DNA of 64,000 nt, taken from Pachypanchax playfairii (taxonomy: Eukaryota > Chordata > Actinopteri > Cyprinodontiformes > Aplocheilidae). Shown here one piece after another: positions 51,686 through 60,300 of the stretch; the first letter of the stretch is position 1, and every line of letters starts with the position of its first letter. Location: contig SSNP01000353.1 in NCBI GenBank assembly GCA_006937955.1, forward strand, positions 203,556 through 267,555. The letters are read 5' to 3'. Both the position numbers and the translations under genes were made by a program. The notes below the pieces were generated by a model. It was not told the origin of the DNA, did not search any database, and saw only the letters and a program-made list of their open reading frames with translations.

Positions 51686-53261
51686 TTGATTAAAATAAAC
51701 ACAGTTACTAATATAAAACCTGTAAATAAAACCATTAGATGTGGTTTACTGAATGTTAGATCTCTTTCATTTAAATCTCTGTTAGTTAATGGTTTGATAA
51801 CTGATCATCATATAGATCTATTTTGTCTTACAGAAACCTGGCTGCAGCAGGAGGATCATGTTAGTATTAATGAATCAACTCCTTCTAACTACTTTAATCT
51901 CTATGTTCCTCGAGCAACAGGTCGAGGAGGAGGAGTAGCAGCTATTTTCCAGTCAGGTCTATTGATTAGCTCTAGACCAGCTGTTAGTTATAACTCTTTT
52001 GAATTTATGACCCTCAGTATTTCTCACCTAAATTGGAAATCAGAGGAACCTATTCTACTTGTTGTATATCGTCCACCATGTGCTTATTCTGAGTTCTTTT
52101 TAGCAGAACTATTATTGAAATCTGATAAAGTCATTATAATGGAAGATGTCAATATTCATGTTGATGTTGAAAATGATAGTTTGAATATAGCTCTTAATGA
52201 TCTTTTGGATTCAGTTGGTTTCTCTGAAAGTGTAAACAAACCAACTCGCTATTGTCATCATACTCTTGATCTTGTTCTGACTTATGGCGTAGAGATTGAA
52301 CAGCTGATTGTGTTTCCTCACAACCCTGTCTTGTCTGATCATTTTTTAATAGGCTTTGAGTTTACAATGATGGACCTCACCGCTCCAGATACAAACTTTA
52401 ATTACCTTAGATGTTTATCAGAAAATGCTGTAATTAAATTCAAAGAATCTATTCCATTAGTTTTATCCTCATTCCAAAAGAATAGTGTAACAGAGAGAAG
52501 CTGCAAAGATTTTGCAGCCTGGCAAATTGATGATAATTACTGATAATTTCACAGCTTCCATGTGCACGTCATTGGCTAAAGTTGCTCCTCTGAAAATGAC
52601 GGTAATCAGTCAGAGGAGGCAGGCTCCTTGGTTCAATTTAGAGCTGCGTATGCTAAAAAGAACTTAAAGAAAGTTATAACGGCGTTCCACTAAGCTAAGT
52701 TTATTTATCTTGTAGAGATAGTTCTAACCCTGCAAAGGGCTCTTTTGTATACGAGCAGACTGAGTATTGCTCGTCCCTCATAGAGGAGAACAGGAAAAAT
52801 CCTAGGTTTCTGTTTAGTACTGTGGCCAGACTAATAAAAAAAACCAACTTCTGTTGAACCGTGTATCCCTGTAACTCTCAGTAGTAACGACTTCATAAAT
52901 TCTTTACTAATAAAATAGATTAGAGAAAAAAATCTACCATGTCTTTCCCACTGTTGTCTCTGGTTCTTTGTCCAGTGAAGCAGCTTTAGAATCTGAATCA
53001 TGTTTAGACAGTTTCTGTCCAGCTGATCTTAATGAGTTATACAAGTTATAGCTTCTTCTAAACCATCTACATGTATGTTGGATCCTGTACCAACCAGACA
53101 CTTTAAAGAGGTTTTCCCATTGATTAACACATGGATATTGGACATGATCAATATGTCTTTAATGAATGGATATGTGCCTAAGGCCTTTAAGGTTGCTGTT
53201 ATTAAACCCTTACTTAAGAAACCTGATCTTGATCCAGGATCTCCAGGTAATTATGGACCTA
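51686..53261 (+). pseudogene. L2-type LINE, endonuclease and start of reverse transcriptase (5' part)
   Basis: The frame 51686-52543 encodes an APE-type endonuclease: CGLLNVRSLSFKS, LFCLTETWL, VVYRPP, IIMEDVNIHVD (usually GDFNIH) and VLSDHFLIGFE. After 52543 the frame is broken by shifts and stops. Reverse transcriptase resumes near 53075 (PVPTRHFKEVFP, then KVAVIKPLLKKPDLDPGSPGNY) and is cut at 53261 by the Tc1 insertion. It continues at 54864. Confidence 0.85.
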
Positions 53262-54863
53262 CAGTGGGGCAAAAAAGTATTTAGTCAGCCACCAATTGTG
53301 TAAGTTCTCCCACTTAAAAAGATCAGAGAGGCCTGTAATTTTCATCATAGGTATACCTCAACTATGAGAGACAAAATGAGGAAAAAAAATCCAGAAAATC
53401 ACATTGTCTGATTTTTAAAGAATTTATTTGCAAATTATGGTGGAAAATAAGTATTTGGTCACCAACAAACAAGTAAGATTTCTGGCTTTCACAGACCTGT
53501 AACTTCTTTAAGAGGCTCCTCGGTCCTCCACTCGTTACCTGTATTAATGGCACCTGTGTGAACTCGTTATCAGTATAAAAGACACCTGTCCACAACCTCA
53601 AACAGTCACGCTCCAAACTCCACTATGGCCAAGACCAAAGAGCTGTCAAAGGACACCAGAAACAAAATTGTAGACCTTCACCAGGCTGGGAAGACTGAAT
53701 CTGCAATAGGTAAGCAGCTTGGTGTGAAGAAATCAACTGTGGGAGCAATTATTAGAAAATGGAAGACATACAAGACCACTGATAATCTCCCTCGATCTGG
53801 GGCTCCACGCAAGATCTCACCCCGTGGGGTCAAAATGATCACAAGAACGGTGAGCAAAAATCCCAGAACCACACGGAGGGACCTAGTGAATGACCTGCAG
53901 AGAGCTGGGACCAAAGTAACAAAGGCTACCATCAGTAACACACTACGCCGCCAGGGACTCAAATCCTGCAGTGCCAGACGTGTCCCCCTGCTGAAGCCAG
54001 GACACGTCCAGGCCCGTCTGCGGTTTGCTAGAGAGCATTTGGATGATCCAGAAGAGGATTGGGAGAACATCATATGGTCAGATGAAACCAAAATAGAACT
54101 TTTTGGTAGAAACTCAACTTGTCGTGTTTGGAGGGGAAAGAATGCTGAGTTGGATCCAAAGAACACCATACCTACTGTAAAGCATGGGGGTGGAAACATC
54201 ATGCTTTGGGGCTGTTTTTCTGCAAGGGGACCAGGACGACTGATCCGTGTAAAGGAAAGAATGAATGGGGCCATGTATCGTAAGATTTTGAGTGAAAACC
54301 TCCTTCCATCAGCAAGGGCATTGAAAATGAGACGTGGCTGGGTCTTTCAGCATGACAATGATCCCAAACACACCGCCCGGGCAACGAAGGAGTGGCTTCG
54401 TAAGAAGCATTTCAAGGTCCTGGAGTGGCCTAGCCAGTCTCCAGATCTCAACCCCATAGAAAATCTCTGGAGGGAGTTGAAAGTCCGTGTTGCCCAGCGT
54501 CAGCCCCAAAACATCACTGCTCTAGAGGAGATCTGCATGGAGGAATGGGCCAAAATACCAGCAACAGTGTGTGAAAACCTTGTGAAGACTTACAGAAAAC
54601 GTTTGACCTCTGTCATTGCCAACAAAGGCTATATAACAAAGTATTGAGATTAACTTTTGTTATTGACCAAATACTTATTTCCCACCATAATTTGCAAATA
54701 AATTATTTAAAAATCAGACAATGTGATTTTCTGGATTTTTTTTCCTCATTTTGTCTCTCATAGTTGAGGTATACCTATGATGAAAATTACAGGCCTCTCT
54801 GATCTTTTTAAGTGGGAGAACTTACACAATTGGTGGCTGACTAAATACTTTTTTGCCCCACTG
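53262..54863 (+). mobile_element. Full-length Tc1 transposon, copy D
   Basis: 1602 bp between TA duplications with intact outer and inner terminal repeats and the TATA-containing leader. It sits inside the L2 reverse transcriptase frame. Removing it with one TA restores the L2 reading frame across the joint. Confidence 0.96.
53625..54647 (+). CDS. Tc1 transposase, intact DD34E, copy D
   Basis: 340 residues identical to copies A and C, with paired helix-turn-helix, linker and all three catalytic acidic residues. Both flanking ends are complete, so on sequence alone this copy and copy A are the best candidates for activity. Confidence 0.95.
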   Translation: MAKTKELSKDTRNKIVDLHQAGKTESAIGKQLGVKKSTVGAIIRKWKTYKTTDNLPRSGAPRKISPRGVKMITRTVSKNPRTTRRDLVNDLQRAGTKVTKATISNTLRRQGLKSCSARRVPLLKPGHVQARLRFAREHLDDPEEDWENIIWSDETKIELFGRNSTCRVWRGKNAELDPKNTIPTVKHGGGNIMLWGCFSARGPGRLIRVKERMNGAMYRKILSENLLPSARALKMRRGWVFQHDNDPKHTARATKEWLRKKHFKVLEWPSQSPDLNPIENLWRELKVRVAQRQPQNITALEEICMEEWAKIPATVCENLVKTYRKRLTSVIANKGYITKY

Positions 54864-56886
54864 TATATCCAATTTACCCTTCATCTCAAAAATTCGAGAA
54901 AAGATAGTTGCAAACCAGTTATGTGATCATCTACGCAGTAATAATCTTTTTGAAGAGTTTCAGTCAGGATTTAGAGCTCGCTATAGCACTGAAACAGCAC
55001 TGGTGAAAGTTTCTAATTATATTCTCATGGCCTCAGACTTGTGTCTGTACTTGTCCTAAAATTATTAGACAACATGGTATAAATTTCCATTTTTATGCTG
55101 ATGATACTCAGCTATATTTATCAATGAAGCCTGATGCGACCAACCAGATAGAGAGATTACAAGGTTGTCTTAATGATATAAAATATTGGATGATGCTTAA
55201 TTTTTTGCTTTTGAATTCAGACAAGACAGAGGTTGTGACTTTTGGGCCCGAGAACCTTAGGAACAAGTTGTGTAGTCAGTTATCTACGTTCAATGGCATT
55301 AATTTGGCCTCCAACAAGAAGGTAAAGGACCTGGGTGTTATCTTTGACCAGGACATGTCCTTTAAAGCATGTTACCAGGACAGCCTACTTCCACCTGCGT
55401 AATGTTGCTAAAATTAGGGCCTTTTTTAATCAAAGTGATGCAGAAACATTAGTTCATGCATTTATTACTTCTAGACTTGATTACTGTAATTCTTTATTAT
55501 CAGGATGTTCTAATAAGGCTGTTAAAGGCCTCCAGCTGATCCAAAATGCTGCTGTCAGAGTTCTGATGAGAGTTAGAAGGAGAGACCATATTTCTCCTGT
55601 TTTAGCATCACTTCATTGGCTCCCTGTAAAATCTAGAATAAAGTTTAAGGTTTTACTTTTGACGTATAAGGCCTTGAATGACCAAGCTCCATCTTATATT
55701 AAAGATCATATTGTTCCATATGTTCCTAACAGAGTGCTTCGCTGTCAGTCTGCAGGTCTGCTTGTAGTTCCTAGAGTTTCTAAAAGTAGAATGGGAGGAA
55801 GAGCTTTTAGTTATCAGGCTCCTCTCCTGTGGAACCAGCTTCCACTTTTTATCCATGAGGCAGACACCTTGGATAGCTTTAAAAACTTTCCTTTTTAAAC
55901 AATCCTATAGTCAGGGTTAGCTCGGGTTCTCCTGAGCTTTCCTTTTAGTTATGCTTAGGTTTAGACTGCTGGAGGACATGGTGACCACATTTCTTCACTC
56001 TGCTGTCCTTCTTTGCTCTGGCCGCCTCTGAGGAGGGTGTATCTCACATAAACAAGGGATGTTTTGCAAAACATCGGGGCGGCCGTGGCTCAGGTGGTAG
56101 AGCGGGTCCTCTGGCAACCGGAATGTTGCTGGTTTGAATCCCTGCTCTGCCGAGAGAAAAAGATCGTCTGGCCGTTGTGTAAAACACTTAACCCACTTTG
56201 CCTGTTTGGTGGTGGCCAGAGGGTCCGGCGGCGCCTGTGTCTGGCAGCCTCGTCTCTGTCAGTGTGTGTCCCAGGACAGCTGTGGCTACATGTGTTTAGT
56301 TCATCATCACCAAACGTGAGAGTGTGCGTGTGAATGGGTGAATGAAAATAACTGTAGTGTGAAGGGCTTTGGGACCTGAGTAAAGCGCTATAAAAGTACG
56401 CGCCATTTACCATTTTTACCATAAAATATTCCCACTTGCATTCACGTATATACACTCTCACATAAACAAGAGATGAAATATTCCCACTAGAGGCATCAAA
56501 TTGTTATTGCTTTTGATTGTTACTGCTGCCATTAACTGTTTCTGTGTTTATCTTTCTATAGACATGACGACTGGCCCAAATATATCAGTGTTTGTTTGTG
56601 TCTCTTTCCTATCAGCTCAGACCCCAGTCAGCTGAGGCAGAAGGCCGCCCATCCTGAGCCGGGTTCTGCTAGAGGTTTCTTCCTGTAAAAGGGAGTTGTT
56701 TCTTTTCCACTGTCGCCAATCGTGCTTGCTCAGGATGGGGGATTGTGCTGAACTAACAATTCAGCCCAATCGGCTGGTTCCTTAGATAGAAAATGTTTTA
56801 TTATTAATTGGTTGATTTTTCTGTGAAGTGCCTTGAAATGACTTTGTCATGAACTGGCGCTTTATAAATAAATAAACTTGAAACTT
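54864..56886 (+). pseudogene. L2-type LINE, 3' part with deletion in reverse transcriptase
   Basis: It resumes ISNLPFISKIREKIVANQL and RARYSTETALVKVSNYIL, then jumps at about 55055 to GINFHFYADDTQLYLS. The palm region with the first catalytic Asp (AFDT block) is therefore deleted while YADD remains. The C-terminus follows in two frames (55124-55402 and 55335-55898) because of a small deletion near 55365. The 3' UTR runs to the CTTGAAACTTGA tail at about 56886 and contains a SINE. Confidence 0.85.
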
Positions 56887-57098
56887 GATTAAAATCTTGC
56901 TATATCTGTCCATGATTTTAAAAAAAACTGTTACGCTAATTTACACTAATTTAGGACTGTGGGTCCTCCACATTTTGCTCACAGTTTCAGATAGATTTGA
57001 TAATGAATTTAAAATTTAAGACCTGTTAAAAATTTTAATGGCTACAGATTAAAATAGTTTACATCAACGTTGTCGATAGTATGGTGCTTAATAAACAG
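55124..57098 (+). repeat. Right arm of inverted duplication
   Basis: Matches 40427-42410 in reverse. The SINE position and ~210 bp beyond the L2 tail are shared. In the compared 3' part only a few substitutions are seen (for example GCGCCTGTG against GCGCCAGTG); the coding part differs more. Similarity stops at 57098. Confidence 0.85.
56076..56420 (+). mobile_element. tRNA-derived SINE, right copy
   Basis: Starts GGGGCGGCCGTGGCTCAGG with A-box and B-box (GGTTTGAATCCC) as in the left copy. It ends ACCATTTTTACC. It is nearly identical to 41105-41449. Confidence 0.9.
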
Positions 57099-57235
57099 GG
57101 CAATTTGACTATCTGCTGGTTTTTGATCCTAGTTGTGGCTTTCTGTTTTGTGATAATGATAACAAAGGATCATTTTATAATTTCTCTCTTTTATAAATTC
57201 TCTCTCAGCAGCCTTCTGGTGCTACTGGCTGCAGG

Positions 57236-57355
57236 ATGGAGTCCACTGGAAAACCCTCAACTGCACAGATTATAGTTTTAGCCACCAGCTCTACACTGAC
57301 AGCAATATTATATTCAATTTATTGGAACAGAGTTAAAACAGTTGCCCACTTGAAG
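57236..57355 (+). CDS. mul1: mul1 exon 1 (coding part)
   Basis: 40 codons from MESTGKPSTAQ to HLK, with donor GTCAGC. It carries the first membrane segment. A possible acceptor (CTCTCAG at 57202-57208) lies just upstream, so a 5' UTR exon may exist further up. Confidence 0.9.
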
Positions 57356-60300
57356 GTCAGCTGTGTTTTTAAATACTATAGCTTTGTCAAGTGTATTATT
57401 TATCAGCCAGCTCTTTAAAATCTTTAACAGTGATTTCTTGATTTTATTTCTTTTAATCATCACAGGAAGCTCAGAAAGTTTCAATCAGTCAGGATTTGAA
57501 GAGCATCCTCTCTGAAACTCCTGGAAGATGTGTTGCATATGCTGTCATAGAAGGTCTGCAGTGATGTTGTTGAAGTCTACTTTGTGTTACAATTATTGAG
57601 TTCATTCAAGCCTATCTGTTTGTGACAAGTTACACACACTCTGCAGGTGTGGTGAGATCTGTGAAGGACACTTTGAACAGCCAGTTTGTTGATAACTGCA
57701 AAGGAGTAATTGAGAGGCTGACGCTGAAGGAGGAAAAGATGGTGTGGAATCGCACCACTCACTTATGGTGAGCAATTAAGTTGCTTATTTTGTTTTCAAT
57801 GCTTCTATATAGTCCAAACACTTTCATCTGTATTTGACACCAAAGTAGATGGAGAACATGGTCATCCACAATGAGCTATACAATAGGCACTTACTGCATA
57901 CATGTTTTGTTGTACCTTGTCTGTTGAAAGAACAAAAATAAAAAAAAAGGTTCCTACATGTAAATCACCCATTCTTGAGAGTGTGGACAAAACAGGTTTT
58001 AAAATAATTTTTAAAACTGCACATTGTATTAATTATGTTTATATATTTCTGTTAAGAAAAGTTTTAGCTATTTAACCCTGTAAAGGAATAGGTTCTAAAT
58101 AGAAAATTTTTTTGACAAATAAACACGTTTCCCTTTCAGATTCAGTTTGTGTCAACTCCGTCAGATACACTAAAAAGTGTACAATCTTAGTTCTTCCAGT
58201 CTGACGATAATCTAAAAGTCTGAGGCATGTTGTAATAGGATTTAGTTACTCTGATGTAATAAAATACATATGTAAACTTACGTTGTGATTTCACATCATT
58301 TTGAAAACTCAGATTTCTAAATATCTTAATTTTCAAACTCCTTCTTATATAAATATTAAAATGTAATGATCATACTGAACACTACTTCCAACTATCAAAA
58401 TAATAATCATAGAGAACACGGCCCTTCTCTTCATTTCCTTGCCTTTCTCTCCGCCTTTTTCATTAACCTCTCCTCCACCTCTTCTCCTGCCCCCCCTTCC
58501 ACTTCTCTCCTCCACATTCTCTGTCTCCACCTTTGAGCTTGTATCGGTCAACTGTGTCTTTCTGGTGTGGGTCCTGTGATTAAGGGTGCATTCACACCGG
58601 AGGCTTTATAAGCTTCAAGCAAAGCTCCCAACGCTTCCAGTTTGATGGTTGTGCATTGAAACATGTAACGCCTGCCAATTCTGAGTAAAACAGAGCGCGT
58701 AGGCGGGGCTTCCTCTGTTGCCGTATGAAGTAACTGTCAGGATATTTTAATACCCCTAAGTTAAATAACTATCAAAAAAGACCATCAGTCAGACACAGAG
58801 GTATGGTTTCAATTAGCTTTGCAAAAGAGAACGCCCAACTGAGGTGTTGAGACGATTCTGATGTGTTCACCTTTGCATTGCCCTTTTATTCACAAAGACA
58901 CATCCAATCTGGATGAAGCAAGGGAGGGGAACAAGTGTGGGTCAGATAATGAAGTCAGACTGTAGTAAACGAACACAGTCAGATGGACAACAGTCACAGG
59001 TCATAAACCAACTGGTTTTCAAGATAAACACAGAAGCGTCGATTCAGGCCAGGTCACTTTCAGTTCACAGCATGACCTGTGACCATTTACCAACATCGAA
59101 AAACCTTAAAATCTCCAACAGTATTGTTTTTCCTAGTCCCACTTTATTTAAAGCAGAACTAAGTAAGTTTTTTCACCTCAATAAATGTTTTCTAGAGTCC
59201 CTGTGGGGGTAAACAAGGACTTGGCGGGGTGATTCGTGGGTCCCTCCCCTCCCTCCGGGGTCTGTGTCCTGAAAGCAGCACTTGCAACTTTCAGTGGATC
59301 GGACCCGACTAATCTCGCGAAAACAAACCTGCTTTACGGCACTCACACTCACGTACATAAATACAAGCATGAAGCCCTTGCCGTTGTTAGCAACGCCACC
59401 CTTAGGAGCGCAAAGATGACAATAATACTCACCTGTCGAGACATTTTCTTGGTTTTGTTTTTCTTTCTTCTTGCAAAAGCGTTCTCTGCGCGTTGTTGCG
59501 GCGGGGTGGAGGGGATGGGGGGGAAGGGGTCTGCGGTGGCGGCGGGGGAACGTTACGACAGAGAGCTTTCACAGGGGACCAGTAGGGGGAGAGCGAGAGC
59601 AAAACTTACTTAGTTCTGCTTTAAGTCACGTGCAGTGACATCACTACGATGACACGCTCTGAGTGGTTGACGTGCCGCTTCAAGAGCATCAAAAGTTCAG
59701 CTAGCTGAACTTCTGCACTGCTCTTGTTTCAAGCTTCAACGCCCGAAACGCTTGGAAAGTTCATGCTGCTAACGGGCACAAAGCGCCGCAGAGGCTCTGA
59801 CGGACTCCACCGTAGACTTTACATGTAATCTTGACTCTTCTGACATTGACGATTGGGCCAGTGTGAACGCACTATAATGGATGGATAAATGAAGACTGTC
59901 AGACAGATGACAATCTAATATTGTGTCAGTTGTCCATTTGCTTGGTCTTCATTTGTGGGTGGGGGAAGGGAGGGCTCATTAGTATTCATCAGCTCCCGCA
60001 GTTGAAACCATGCCTAGCAGGCTTCGTCATTTGTTTAAACTCTCTGCCGAATTGCCGGAAAGTATTGTGGGACAGGTAGAACGTGAAAGAATACACCAGA
60101 CCTATCCTTAAAATTTTGGGAAAAATATTACGCATTTCACGGTACCGTGTGTTTTGTGAAAAATTCTCAGGTCCGTGGAGATAGGTACACAATGAACAAA
60201 CACACACAAAACTCACTATGACGCTAGAATGCCCGTCATTCCCCACGGAGCACAGTGATAAACAAACAAACATGCATGACTCACTATGATGATGAAATAT

